Source: an uncultured Dehalococcoidia bacterium (lineage in GTDB: Bacteria > Chloroflexota > Dehalococcoidia > Lucifugimonadales > Lucifugimonadaceae). From it: DNA of 64,000 nt. Position 1 is the stretch's first letter. Every line of letters starts with the position of its first letter. A program made the translations under genes and the position numbers. The stretch is from positions 310,001-374,000 of the forward strand of contig OY282385.1 of assembly GCA_958295935.1 (NCBI GenBank). The letters are read 5' to 3'. Shown in pieces: positions 1-8,366 of the stretch. The notes under the pieces were generated by a model that did no database searches, had not been told where the DNA came from, and saw only the letters and a list, made by a program, of their open reading frames with translations.

Positions 1-1
1 C

Positions 2-346
2 TACATGACCGGCATGTCCGATGGATGGTACGCCGTTCTCAACGAAGATCTCGGCCTGGGCTGGGCGGTTTCCTACCCGGTCGACGTGTTCCGATACCTA
101 TGGTTCTGGAGGAATCTCGGCGGGGGATGGGCATATCCGTGGTATGGACGCTGCTACAACGTCGGGTTGGAGCCGTGCACCAGCTTTCATAACGGCGGCC
201 TCAAGCAGGCTCAGGAAAACGGCACGGCACGCTCATTCGGACCGGGAGAGACGGTCAGGGCAAACATCGCGGCAGGAGCATTCACCGGAAGCCGCCAGGT
301 GACCCGGGTGTTGCCGGACGGACAGGTCATACTCGCCGATGCCTGA
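2..346 (+). CDS. Aldose 1-epimerase-like protein, C-terminal fragment
   Basis: The reading frame is open from the first bases of the window and stops with TGA at 344-346, so only the last ~114 residues of a longer protein are present. The visible part includes the stretches YPVDVFRYLWFWRNLGG and GLEPCTSFHNGG, followed by a beta-rich tail. A Trp/Phe-rich strand followed by a GLEPCT-type turn is what I associate with the C-terminal half of galactose-mutarotase-fold (aldose 1-epimerase or DUF4432) proteins, which act on free sugars in the cytoplasm. The catalytic His and Glu would lie upstream and cannot be checked. It would fit the sugar-acid catabolism genes elsewhere in the window. The family call is moderate; coding status is fairly sure. 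Confidence 0.6.
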   Translation, partial: YMTGMSDGWYAVLNEDLGLGWAVSYPVDVFRYLWFWRNLGGGWAYPWYGRCYNVGLEPCTSFHNGGLKQAQENGTARSFGPGETVRANIAAGAFTGSRQVTRVLPDGQVILADA

Positions 347-426
347 TAAGCGGCAGAAATAGACCCTCCACAATCCCGGACTCGGACGGTTTGTCCAACA
401 GGGCAGTGTGCGCTTGTAGCATATTC

Positions 427-460
427 CCCACACCTCCGACGCATCGTGCGGAAGTGTGGG
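427..460. repeat. Intergenic hairpin after the epimerase-like gene
   Basis: CCCACAC at 427-433 pairs with GTGTGGG at 454-460, and inside it CGCA at 440-443 pairs with TGCG at 447-450. It lies about 80 bases past the stop of the first gene. There is no T-run, so it is not a convincing intrinsic terminator, but it could be a transcript 3' end or part of a dispersed palindromic element. Confidence 0.4.
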
Positions 461-486
461 CATGGCGCGATGGCCCAGCGCCTGAT

Positions 487-511
487 GGATTCCGATGAAA
501 GCCGGAATGAC
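487..511. repeat. REP-like palindrome
   Basis: ATTCCG at 489-494 and CGGAAT at 503-508 form an inverted repeat around an A-rich spacer, in the setting GGATTCC...GGAATGACG. Short intergenic palindromes of the GGATTCC-GGAATGACG type occur scattered in many bacterial genomes. Only one copy was noticed in this window, so calling it a repeat family is inference. Confidence 0.3.
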
Positions 512-635
512 GAATCCGGAAGGCTCTCCGCAACTCAGCAGGCTGAAGAAAAACGCCCAACGGATGACCAGGAGAACATCTCAAGGTACGGTCTCGACGG
601 GGGATTGCTCAAACATTCGGGAAGGAGATAGTCCG

Positions 636-1427
636 ATGTTGATTATCGACACTCATTGCCACGCAGGGCGAAACTGGTTCGAACCCTTGGAGACCCTGCT
701 TTTCCAGATGGACGAGAACGACGTAAACGGCGCGGTTCTCATCCAGCACGGCGGCGCCTATGACAACGAGTACCTGCTGAACGCGGCAGCCGCTCACGCG
801 GGCAGGTTCAAGGTCGTGGCAATGATCGATCCCGACGACCCCGACACAACCGGTACGCTGGAAAGACTGGCAGGGCAGGGCGCCGCCGGCATACGTCTTT
901 CCCCAAGCGCGCGGGTGCGCGGCCACGATCCTCTGGCCCTGTGGAAGAAAGCCGGGGAACTGGGCATGACGATATCCTCCCTCGGATCAGCCGTCGAGTT
1001 CGCATCAACCGAGTTCAAGCGCCTTCTGGACTCCTGCCCACACACGAGCGTGGTGATCGAGCATCTCGCCGGGGTGGGAATAACGCAGCCCCCTTACACA
1101 GACTATGAGTCTGCCCTGGAGTGCGCACAGAGACCAAATACATACCTCAAAGTGCCGGGGCTGGGAGAAATATGTCCCAGACCGCCGAGGCTAGACCCCC
1201 ACTTCCACTTCGAAAACGTACCGCCGCTGTTCGAAATGGCCAAAGACGCCTTCGGAGTGCAGCGCATGATGTGGGGAAGCGACTTCCCGCCAAGCGCGGG
1301 AAGAGAGGGGTACGCCAACACGCTGGCAGGAGTGGCCTCGCACCCCGCTTTCGCAGAACAGGGCGAAAGGGAATGGGTGATGGGGAAAACTGCCGCCGCG
1401 GTGTGGGGCTTCGCAGGGGCCAACTGA
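636..1427 (+). CDS. Amidohydrolase_2 family metal-dependent hydrolase
   Basis: A 263-residue TIM-barrel hydrolase of the Amidohydrolase_2 type (2-pyrone-4,6-dicarboxylate lactonase and ACMSD relatives). Visible signatures are the N-terminal metal-binding DTHCH at residues 5-9, VVIEHLAG in the middle, and the C-terminal MWGSDFPP that supplies the last metal-ligand Asp. The frame is open upstream, but I start at ATG 636 because GGAAGGAGAT at 620-629 is a strong ribosome binding site and the HxH motif is then close to the N terminus, as usual. These enzymes hydrolyse or decarboxylate ring-derived acids in the cytoplasm; the substrate cannot be read from the sequence. It stands alone between a sugar-epimerase-like gene and degV. 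Confidence 0.85.
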   Translation: MLIIDTHCHAGRNWFEPLETLLFQMDENDVNGAVLIQHGGAYDNEYLLNAAAAHAGRFKVVAMIDPDDPDTTGTLERLAGQGAAGIRLSPSARVRGHDPLALWKKAGELGMTISSLGSAVEFASTEFKRLLDSCPHTSVVIEHLAGVGITQPPYTDYESALECAQRPNTYLKVPGLGEICPRPPRLDPHFHFENVPPLFEMAKDAFGVQRMMWGSDFPPSAGREGYANTLAGVASHPAFAEQGEREWVMGKTAAAVWGFAGAN

Positions 1428-1463
1428 ACTTCGACGGCGCCGACTAAGAGGCAGCGGGCCGAG

Positions 1464-2360
1464 CTACTCGGCCCAGTAGGCTATGCCCACGAGACCAGGT
1501 CCCGTATGCGCTCCCATGAAGGGGTGGAACTGCGTGAGAAACATCTCCGAGCAGTCGAACTCGTCGCCGACCGTTGCAAGCAGCGCAGAAGCCTCCTCGG
1601 CCGCGTCCGCGTGCATAACGTTCACGTGAGCCTTCTTGCCTGCCAGATCCGAACGCGCCGAACGCAGAAGCCGCTCATACGCCCTGCGCCTCGACCGCGG
1701 ACGTGCAATTACCCCGACTTTGCCCTTTGCAAACTGCATTACAGGCTTGATGTTGAGCAACTGGGAGGCCCAAACCGCTATGCGGGGAACCCGCCCGCCC
1801 CTGTGGATGTACTCGAGGGTATCGAGGTAAGCGACCAGCCGCACGCGGGAGGATACGTGCCGCGCCACCGATTCAACCTCCTCGAGCGCGGCTCCCCTGT
1901 ACGCCGCACGCGCCGCCTCAAGAGCGATCAGGGCCTGGCTGCCTGCCGCCGCGGTAGAATCGAACACGCGTATCTCGGTACCTGACAACTCCTGGCCCGC
2001 CAGTTCCGCGGCCACCCGTGCTGAGTCATATGCGGCGCTGAGGTGAGAGGCCAACGTGATGCAGAGAATCGAGTCCGCGTCCTTCGAGGCCCTGGTAAAG
2101 GTCTCAAGCCAAACCTGAGGCTTTGGGGCAGAGGTAGTGGGAAGCCTCTGAGCGCGCCGCAGATCGTCGTAGAAACTCTCAAGACCGCTGGAAGGCCCAT
2201 CGACGTAAGTATCGCCGTCGATGGTGATCTCCATCGGAGCTATACCAAGATCCACCGCAGCAGCCATACGCGCAGGAATAGCGCTGGCCGAGTCGGTGAC
2301 CACGGCCACCCTGCGCGCAGTAAGGCGCCCCGCCTGATGGCTTGACTTTGCACTGTTCAT
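1464..2360 (-). CDS. DegV family fatty-acid-binding protein
   Basis: DegV-fold protein of about 298 residues, in the usual size range. The N-terminal VAVVTDSASAIP strand-turn and the later TSAPKPQVW and GYxxL-like segments match DegV/FakB proteins, which bind a fatty acid between two domains. In Firmicutes FakB presents the acid to the kinase FakA; no FakA/Dak kinase gene is visible here. A GTG at 2381 would add seven residues, but it falls just outside a perfect inverted repeat at 2366-2379, so I prefer ATG at 2360. No good Shine-Dalgarno is seen for either start. The gene is transcribed away from the histidine operon. Confidence 0.85.
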   Translation of the reverse strand: MNSAKSSHQAGRLTARRVAVVTDSASAIPARMAAAVDLGIAPMEITIDGDTYVDGPSSGLESFYDDLRRAQRLPTTSAPKPQVWLETFTRASKDADSILCITLASHLSAAYDSARVAAELAGQELSGTEIRVFDSTAAAGSQALIALEAARAAYRGAALEEVESVARHVSSRVRLVAYLDTLEYIHRGGRVPRIAVWASQLLNIKPVMQFAKGKVGVIARPRSRRRAYERLLRSARSDLAGKKAHVNVMHADAAEEASALLATVGDEFDCSEMFLTQFHPFMGAHTGPGLVGIAYWAE

Positions 2361-2365
2361 GGGAC

Positions 2366-2379
2366 GTTGATTATTCAAC
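2366..2379. promoter_or_regulatory. Perfect inverted repeat at the degV start
   Basis: GTTGA (2366-2370) and TCAAC (2375-2379) flank TTAT, forming a 14-base palindrome immediately upstream of the chosen degV start, in the divergent region before the histidine operon. Position and symmetry suit a repressor operator. No regulator is identified, so function is inference. Confidence 0.35.
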
Positions 2380-2591
2380 ACTGCATGACCGCGGTCAAAA
2401 CCTCGGCCCTCTGAAAAGCTGAACGGAGTGTGGCTGTGTCCAAACGCGCTGCAAGAGCGCGTCGAACCACAAAATTGTACCCCTCGATACCCTTATCGGC
2501 GATTGAACGTATCCATTGCGGAATACAATTAGACTGACGCATACAAGCCCCGGCATCGGTAAGCGAAACCGCCGGGCAGGAATCCAGGAAG

Positions 2592-4028
2592 ATGAACTCT
2601 CCAAGGTCGATTGATCGGCTTCCCGGCATGGCAGACCTATACTCGGCGGAGATAGACCGCAGGGACAAGCTGGTCCGGACGCTGCAAGAGAGCTACGAGC
2701 TTCGCGGTTACCAGCGAGTGGATACTCCGCTGCTGGAACAGACCGAGCTGTTCATCCGCAAGTCTGGCGGAGACCTCTCCTCCCGGCTGTACGGCTTCAA
2801 GGAACCCGGCGGGTACGAGGTGAGCCTGAGACCGGAGTTCACCGCGCCCGTTCTACGCTTCGCCTCCAAGGGCCGCGCATCGGAAATACCGGCGCGCTAC
2901 CAGTATGCAGGGCCCGTTTTTCGGTATCCGGTGACTGAGCCGGGCGGTCAGACTGAGCGCGGAGAGTTCTGGCAGTTGGGAGCAGAGTTGATCGGGCCAA
3001 ACGCCCCCGCCGCAGACGGCGAGATCATCGCCATGGCTATGGAAGGGCTGGCTCTCCTCGACGCCCCTGAATCGGTAGTCAAGCTGGGCGACGTGGGCAT
3101 GGTGTGGCAGGCGCTTCAGCCCTTCGGTCTCTCCCAGCGCGCAATCCTCTTCATGCTAAACAGCATTGGCGATTTACGACAGGCGGAAACTGAAGTGCAC
3201 CGGGTGCGCAAGAAAGCCCGGGACATGGGCCTTACGGGCAATCAGCCCACTGCTAACGGCCCCCCTATCCTCCAGGGCGGAAGCGATCGAGCGCCTGCCC
3301 TGGTTGAATCGGTATTGGGAGAGGCCTCAAACGCCAACAGCTTCTTTGCCGGAGGGTCACGGTCGAAAGAGGAGATCGCAGAGAGGCTGGCCAGAAAGCT
3401 CACGAGAGCCGAGGACCCTGCCAGATTTGACGCAGCCCTGGACCTGCTGGGGAAACTGGCCAGTCTGAACGGCCCCCCCGCAGAGGTCTTTGACAAGGCG
3501 GAGGACGCGCTGAAGGGAGCAGGGCAGACAACGGAGCCGCTGGAAAACCTCATGCAGGTAGTCGAAGCCGCCATCTGCGAGGGAGTGCCCCGCGAGGCTA
3601 TTCGCCTGGATCTTGGCTTGGCTCGTGGAATCCTCTACTACACAGGCGTGATTTTCGATGCCATATCTGCCGGCAGACCAGTGGGCGGGGGAGGGCGGTA
3701 CGACGGCTTGACGCGGGCGCTCGGCGCAAAGCAAGACCTCCCTTCACTGGGATTCGCTTTCAACCTACATGCGATATCTGAGGTTATCCCTGCGGGTGAG
3801 ATCGAGAGCAAGCCGGAAGGATCCCTCGTGGTCGCAAGAGGGCGGGAAGCGGCGCCGGCCGCGGCTCGCGAGGCGGCAAGGCTGAGGCAGCAGGGCAGTC
3901 GCGCGACGCTGGACTTCAACGCGCGCTCAGACCTGGAAACGCTCAGACCAACGGCCCGCAGCGCGGGATACGCGAGCATAGTCGCGGTTGCGGCGGACGG
4001 CGCCATACAGAGGGAAGATCTGCTTTGA
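2592..4028 (+). CDS. hisZ: HisZ-like / histidyl-tRNA-synthetase-like protein
   Basis: A 478-residue class II aminoacyl-tRNA-synthetase-like protein opening the histidine operon. It has motif-1 and motif-2 style segments (LRPEFTAPVLRFA near residue 80; RYQYAGPVFRYPVTE near 100), a histidine-A-like loop (LARGILYYTG), and GGGGRYDG of motif 3. In HisRS the loop normally reads RGLDYY; here Asp is replaced (RGILYY). A C-terminal region of ~70 residues looks like an anticodon-binding-type domain. Position directly before hisG, with overlapping stop and start, argues for HisZ, the regulatory partner of ATP phosphoribosyltransferase. However, 478 residues is long for HisZ and the hisG here is the long form, so a true or bifunctional HisRS cannot be excluded. 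Confidence 0.75.
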   Translation: MNSPRSIDRLPGMADLYSAEIDRRDKLVRTLQESYELRGYQRVDTPLLEQTELFIRKSGGDLSSRLYGFKEPGGYEVSLRPEFTAPVLRFASKGRASEIPARYQYAGPVFRYPVTEPGGQTERGEFWQLGAELIGPNAPAADGEIIAMAMEGLALLDAPESVVKLGDVGMVWQALQPFGLSQRAILFMLNSIGDLRQAETEVHRVRKKARDMGLTGNQPTANGPPILQGGSDRAPALVESVLGEASNANSFFAGGSRSKEEIAERLARKLTRAEDPARFDAALDLLGKLASLNGPPAEVFDKAEDALKGAGQTTEPLENLMQVVEAAICEGVPREAIRLDLGLARGILYYTGVIFDAISAGRPVGGGGRYDGLTRALGAKQDLPSLGFAFNLHAISEVIPAGEIESKPEGSLVVARGREAAPAAAREAARLRQQGSRATLDFNARSDLETLRPTARSAGYASIVAVAADGAIQREDLL

Positions 4029-5059
4029 GTCTCCGACTGGCCATTCCGTCCGAGGGCGCGTTGGCCAAAGGCGCTGAACGATTCATGGCCAGCTGCGGGC
4101 TGAAGGTCTCACGCGCCAGTTCACGCCGTTATACGGCCGCTGTACCTGCAATGCCCGGTTTGGTGGCCCTTTATCAGAGACAGTCAGACATCACGTCGGA
4201 GATCGACGGAGAAAGCGCCGACGTCGGGCTGGTAGGGCTTGACCGCTTTCGCGAGTCGCGCCGCGAAGGCGGAGACACCATCCTGATAGTGGAGGACCTG
4301 GGTTTTGGCAAATCGAGCCTGGAACTAGCGGTGCCGGACGCGTGGGTGGACGTGACGACGGTCTATGATCTGGCCGACTTGGCCATGGAGTTCAAGAACC
4401 GGGGCAGAGAGTTGCGCATCGCAACCAAGTACCCCCGCCTTGTAAAGCGATTCCTCAACAGGCGAGGAATAAACTACTTCTCGATGGTGCACGCCTCCGG
4501 CGGCTTGGAAGCCGCGCCCGTCATGGGCTACGCAGACATGATCGCAGACATCACGGCTACCGGAGTGACTCTTAGGGAAAACCGATTGAGGCCCCTGCTT
4601 GATGGCGCCGTCATACAATCTCAAGCCGCGCTGGTGGGAAACGCACGCCTCTTGGCCGTCCTGCCGGAACGGTTGAGTCTGGTACGCGAACTTCTGGAGC
4701 GCGTGGAGGCTTCTCTGCGCGCAAGGAGATTCCAGCGCATATCTGCAAACATCCCCGGAGAATCCCCGGAGAGCGTGGCCCGTATGGTCATGTCCAGAAG
4801 GGAACTGGCCGGCATAGAAGGGCCCACGGTGGCAAACGTGTTCACCGACGACGGCCTGAACTGGTTCAACGTACAGGTAGTCGTACGCAAGAACGACCTC
4901 ATAGCCGCAGTAGACCACTTTCGCAGCATCGGGGGCAGCGGCATAACCGTGAATGAGGCCTCGTACGCCTTCCGCTCACGCTGCGAGTCGTTCGACCGGC
5001 TGCTGCACAGCCTCGAACCGTACCGCAACGGCCAAGAGCCAAGAAGCGGGCCGCAGTGA
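4025..5059 (+). CDS. hisG: ATP phosphoribosyltransferase, long form
   Basis: First committed enzyme of histidine synthesis, joining ATP and PRPP. The 344-residue product begins LRLAIPSEGALAKGA and carries ESADVGLVGLDRF and ATKYPRLVKRFL of the HisG catalytic fold. GYADMIADITATGVTLREN is the PRPP-binding region. A C-terminal ~75-residue segment (around VANVFTDDGLNWFNVQVVV) matches the ferredoxin-like HisG_C regulatory domain that binds histidine in long-form enzymes. It starts with TTG at 4025, overlapping the upstream stop by four bases (TTGA), which suggests translational coupling. The combination with a HisZ-like gene is odd because HisZ usually accompanies short HisG lacking this domain. 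Confidence 0.93.
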   Translation: MSLRLAIPSEGALAKGAERFMASCGLKVSRASSRRYTAAVPAMPGLVALYQRQSDITSEIDGESADVGLVGLDRFRESRREGGDTILIVEDLGFGKSSLELAVPDAWVDVTTVYDLADLAMEFKNRGRELRIATKYPRLVKRFLNRRGINYFSMVHASGGLEAAPVMGYADMIADITATGVTLRENRLRPLLDGAVIQSQAALVGNARLLAVLPERLSLVRELLERVEASLRARRFQRISANIPGESPESVARMVMSRRELAGIEGPTVANVFTDDGLNWFNVQVVVRKNDLIAAVDHFRSIGGSGITVNEASYAFRSRCESFDRLLHSLEPYRNGQEPRSGPQ

Positions 5060-6375
5060 AACGGGTATACGGGCTGTCCGCCGCAATCGAGCGGTTCAGC
5101 CAGATACGGCGCCCAGGCGCGGAAGGCCCGAAGTCGGACGGCAACGGATTATTCGATCACGCTCTGGATCCAGACGAGTTTGCGGCCCATGTCATCGCTG
5201 AAGTACGACAGCATGGAGCCGATGGGCTGCTGCGCATTTCGGAACGCCTCGACGGTATTCCGCTCAGTTTCATAGAGGTTCCTCAAAAGCTGGTGAGATC
5301 TGCCCCGGAAGGCCTTTCGGGAGAATCCAGGGAAGCTCTGGATCTCTCGATAGAGCGCGTACGATCATTCCAGGAAACCGCGCTGCCCGCAGGGTGGACG
5401 CACGAGAGCGGAGAGTACGGCGAAATCGTCACGCCCGTACGCTCCGCAGGGGCATACGTTCCCGCCGGAACCGCTCCACTCGCCTCGACCGTTGTCATGA
5501 CCGTAATCCCGGCACGCGTTGCCGGCGTCAGAGAGGTCGTGCTGTGTACCCCGGCTCCCGGCAACGAATTGCCTCACCGGGCCGTCCTTGCCGCCGCTGC
5601 GCTGTCAGGAGTTGACCGGGTCTTCAAGATTGGCGGCGCCCAGGCCATAGCCGCGCTCGCATACGGCGCGGGCATAGTGCCTGCGGTCGACGTCATTTGC
5701 GGGCCGGGCAACGTATGGGTCACCGCGGCAAAGAAAGCCGTGTACGGGGACGTCGGCATAGACGGCCTGTATGGACCCACCGAGACGCTAGTGGTGGTCG
5801 ACCAAAACTCGGATCCCGAACTGGCAGCAGCCGACCTGCTCGCCCAGGCCGAGCACGACGTGCTTGCCGTCCCTGTGCTGGTCTGCATAGGAGAAGACAT
5901 CGCAAAACGCGTGGAAGCAGAATTGGACAGGCAGTTGAAAGGTCTTGATCGAAGCGGGATCGCCGCTCAGGCGATAAGGCAAAATGGAATGTCGGCGGTG
6001 CTTGACACGCCTGACGAGGCCATCGAGGCGGCTAACGCTCTTGCGCCGGAACACCTTTGCCTCATGATAGAGGCCCCGCATGAGTGGAGCGGCGCAGTCA
6101 CGGCTGCCGGCGGCATCTTCATGGGAGAGAACTCGGGAGAAATAATGGGAGACTACGTGGCCGGTCCTAGTCACGTGATGCCCACTGGAGGCACGGCTCG
6201 ATTCGCCTCCGCGCTGAGCGTAAGAAACTTCCTGCGGACAACCCCGTTCCTCAACCTGAGCGAGGAGTCCCTCCTCCACACCGCGCCGGCCGCAGCCACC
6301 TTGGCGGGCATCGAGGGATTGGGCGGCCACAAGGCCGCGGCACAGATGAGACTCAAGAAACTGGTGGGTGAGTAG
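5056..6375 (+). CDS. hisD: Histidinol dehydrogenase
   Basis: Zinc-dependent NAD enzyme catalysing the last two oxidations, L-histidinol to L-histidine. At 439 residues it has family length. Visible signatures are GPGNVWVTAAKKAVYG, the zinc-ligand region AQAEHD, the catalytic Glu-His pair in APEHLCLM, and GDYVAGPSHVMPTGGTA with the zinc-binding Asp. A C-terminal GGHKAAA holds the last zinc-ligand His. It starts with GTG at 5056, overlapping the hisG stop by four bases. All expected catalytic residues appear intact. Confidence 0.96.
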   Translation: MKRVYGLSAAIERFSQIRRPGAEGPKSDGNGLFDHALDPDEFAAHVIAEVRQHGADGLLRISERLDGIPLSFIEVPQKLVRSAPEGLSGESREALDLSIERVRSFQETALPAGWTHESGEYGEIVTPVRSAGAYVPAGTAPLASTVVMTVIPARVAGVREVVLCTPAPGNELPHRAVLAAAALSGVDRVFKIGGAQAIAALAYGAGIVPAVDVICGPGNVWVTAAKKAVYGDVGIDGLYGPTETLVVVDQNSDPELAAADLLAQAEHDVLAVPVLVCIGEDIAKRVEAELDRQLKGLDRSGIAAQAIRQNGMSAVLDTPDEAIEAANALAPEHLCLMIEAPHEWSGAVTAAGGIFMGENSGEIMGDYVAGPSHVMPTGGTARFASALSVRNFLRTTPFLNLSEESLLHTAPAAATLAGIEGLGGHKAAAQMRLKKLVGE

Positions 6376-6380
6376 CTGCC

Positions 6381-7475
6381 ATGAACGCAAAAGGCCAAGA
6401 CATACAACGGCTCATGCGAAAGCACCTGGTCGAGGTAGCGACCTATTCCGGCGTGGACCCTTCCGAGGAACTGGCGCGCTCAGCCGGCATCAGCCCGGAT
6501 GAGGTGATACGGCTGAACGCAAATGAAAACCCGTACGGGGCGCCGCACGAGGTGGTCGAGGCTCTAAGCGGATTGACGCTTCACCTATACCCCGACCCGG
6601 AACAGCGCCGCCTGAGAAAAGAGATCGCCGCATACACCGGGCAGCCCGTCGAAAGGGTCGTCGCTGGCGCTGGCGGAGACGAAATCATCGAACTACTGCT
6701 ACGCCTGTTCGTAGAACCTGGGGAAACCGTGATCGACTGCGATCCGACGTTCGGCATGTACAGCTTCTCCGCACGGGTCGCCGCAGCCGAACTCGTATCC
6801 ATTCCACGCCGAGACGACTGGTCCATAGACCTGGAAGCAATCGCATACGCGGCACAGAACAGCGCCAAGATCCTCTTCCTCGCCTCTCCGAATAACCCCA
6901 CAGGCAACTCCGTAACCGAGCGGGAGGCTATCCAGTTGCTGGAGATGGGCCTGATAGTGGCCATTGACGAGACTTACTACGAATTCTCCGGTAACACTCT
7001 GGCGCACCTGATCGGAGACTACGACAACCTGACCATACTGAGATCGTTCTCCAAATGGGCCGGCATAGCCGGCCTGCGCGTCGGATACGCCATCGGATCG
7101 GAAACGCTGGTGCGCCACCTCATAGACATAAAGCAGCCCTACAACGTCAACGTGGCCGCAGAGGCCGCCGCCATAACCGCGATGCGAATTTCACGTCGAC
7201 TGCTGGAAAGGGCTGATTCTCTGGTCCAACAGCGGCGGCGAATCGAGCGGGCCATCGACGGCATACCGGAAATGTCTTACTACCCGTCCGAAGGAAACTT
7301 CCTGCTCTGCCGCTTCGAACGAAAACAGTCGAGACAGGCATACGAAGAACTGGCGCGGCGCGGCGTGTTCGTGAGACTCTTTTCACACCCCAGGCTTGAA
7401 AAGTGCTTGAGAATCAGCTCTGGCACGCCGGAACAGACCGGCAAGCTCCTGGAGGCATTGGCGGATATTGCCTGA
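6381..7475 (+). CDS. hisC: Histidinol-phosphate aminotransferase
   Basis: PLP-dependent fold-type I aminotransferase converting imidazole-acetol phosphate to histidinol phosphate. The 364-residue product shows LNANENPYG near residue 45, SPNNPTGN around 170, IDETYYEF, and the PLP-lysine motif LRSFSKWAGIAGLRVGYAIG around 215-235. It follows hisD by five bases, so the two are surely cotranscribed. Length and motifs are normal for HisC; Dehalococcoidia-type HisC may also serve other aromatic substrates, which cannot be judged here. Confidence 0.94.
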   Translation: MNAKGQDIQRLMRKHLVEVATYSGVDPSEELARSAGISPDEVIRLNANENPYGAPHEVVEALSGLTLHLYPDPEQRRLRKEIAAYTGQPVERVVAGAGGDEIIELLLRLFVEPGETVIDCDPTFGMYSFSARVAAAELVSIPRRDDWSIDLEAIAYAAQNSAKILFLASPNNPTGNSVTEREAIQLLEMGLIVAIDETYYEFSGNTLAHLIGDYDNLTILRSFSKWAGIAGLRVGYAIGSETLVRHLIDIKQPYNVNVAAEAAAITAMRISRRLLERADSLVQQRRRIERAIDGIPEMSYYPSEGNFLLCRFERKQSRQAYEELARRGVFVRLFSHPRLEKCLRISSGTPEQTGKLLEALADIA

Positions 7476-7501
7476 GCGGTTTCCTGATCGAGGGTAGAGA
7501 A

Positions 7502-8116
7502 GTGTCAGATCAAAGAGCGCAGCCTGCGCGGGTAGGATCGGTCAAACGCGAAACCGGGGAAAGCTCAGTCTCGGTGACCGTCAACCTCGACGGATCGGGC
7601 AGGGCGGACGTCGAATCGCCCGTGGGTTTCATGAACCACATGCTGGCCCAGATAGCGCGGCACGGAATGGTCGACCTGACCGTCAGAGCCGCGGGTGACG
7701 TCGAAACCGGTTCCCACCACACCGCAGAGGACACTGCCATCGTCCTGGGCCGCGCCATCGACAAGGCCCTCGGCGAGCGGCTTGGCATAGTGCGAATGGC
7801 AAATACCCTCGTGCCCCTGGATGAAGCCCTGGCGCAAGTGGCTCTGGATCTCAGCGGTAGAGGCTACGCGGTGGTGGACATGGCCTCCACGAACAACCTG
7901 GGCGAGTTTCCAGCGGACATGGCGAGGCACTTCTTCGAGGCTATGGCAATCGAGGGGCGATTCAATCTGCACCTCAGAGTTCTCGCAGGGCTGAACGAGC
8001 ACCACGTGATAGAGGCCTCATTCAAGGCCTTCGCACGAGCATTGCGCGCAGCCTCAGCCATGGACGAGCGCGGGCAGGGCAGGGCGCCCAGCACCAAGGA
8101 CACTCTGTCTGTCTAG
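7502..8116 (+). CDS. hisB: Imidazoleglycerol-phosphate dehydratase
   Basis: Manganese-dependent dehydratase of histidine synthesis. The metal-binding repeats are HHTAED after GDVETGS, and NEHHVIEASFKAFARAL near the C terminus. The frame is open further upstream into hisC, but the GTG at 7502 gives a 204-residue protein, close to the usual 195-200, 26 bases after the hisC stop. It has only the IGPD domain; the phosphatase domain found in the E. coli bifunctional HisB is absent, so another histidinol-phosphatase is needed. It ends the operon, its TAG overlapping the convergent purS stop. hisH, hisA, hisF and hisIE are not in this window. Confidence 0.95.
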   Translation: MSDQRAQPARVGSVKRETGESSVSVTVNLDGSGRADVESPVGFMNHMLAQIARHGMVDLTVRAAGDVETGSHHTAEDTAIVLGRAIDKALGERLGIVRMANTLVPLDEALAQVALDLSGRGYAVVDMASTNNLGEFPADMARHFFEAMAIEGRFNLHLRVLAGLNEHHVIEASFKAFARALRAASAMDERGQGRAPSTKDTLSV

Positions 8117-8355
8117 GCTCCCTCAAGATCGAAGGAATAACGTTCGATCACGGGGTTGGCCAGGAGCTTGTCGCACATCTCCCCGACCTGCCGCCTTGCG
8201 CGGGGCTCGCTGTCCTCATCGAGTGTGATCTCGAAGTACTTGCCGGATCGCACCTGATCCACGGATTCAAAACCCAGCCTGCCAAGAGCCTTGGCAATGG
8301 TTATCCCCTCGGGATCGTTGACAGTGGGCTTGAGCGTTACCCGAACGCGCGCCAT
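8113..8355 (-). CDS. purS: Phosphoribosylformylglycinamidine synthase subunit PurS
   Basis: Small (80-residue) subunit of the three-part FGAM synthase PurSQL. It matches the family in ARVRVTLKPTVNDPEG at the N terminus, GFESVDQVRSGKYFEI in the middle, and LANPVIERYSF at the end. ATG at 8355 is chosen; a GTG at 8361 would add two residues. It lies 11 bases after the DUF3105 gene and is the last gene of the minus-strand purine cluster. Unusually, purQ and purL do not follow; the next gene is the convergent hisB, whose stop overlaps this one by two bases. Confidence 0.92.
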   Translation of the reverse strand: MARVRVTLKPTVNDPEGITIAKALGRLGFESVDQVRSGKYFEITLDEDSEPRARRQVGEMCDKLLANPVIERYSFDLEGA

Positions 8356-8366
8356 GAACACTGTAA

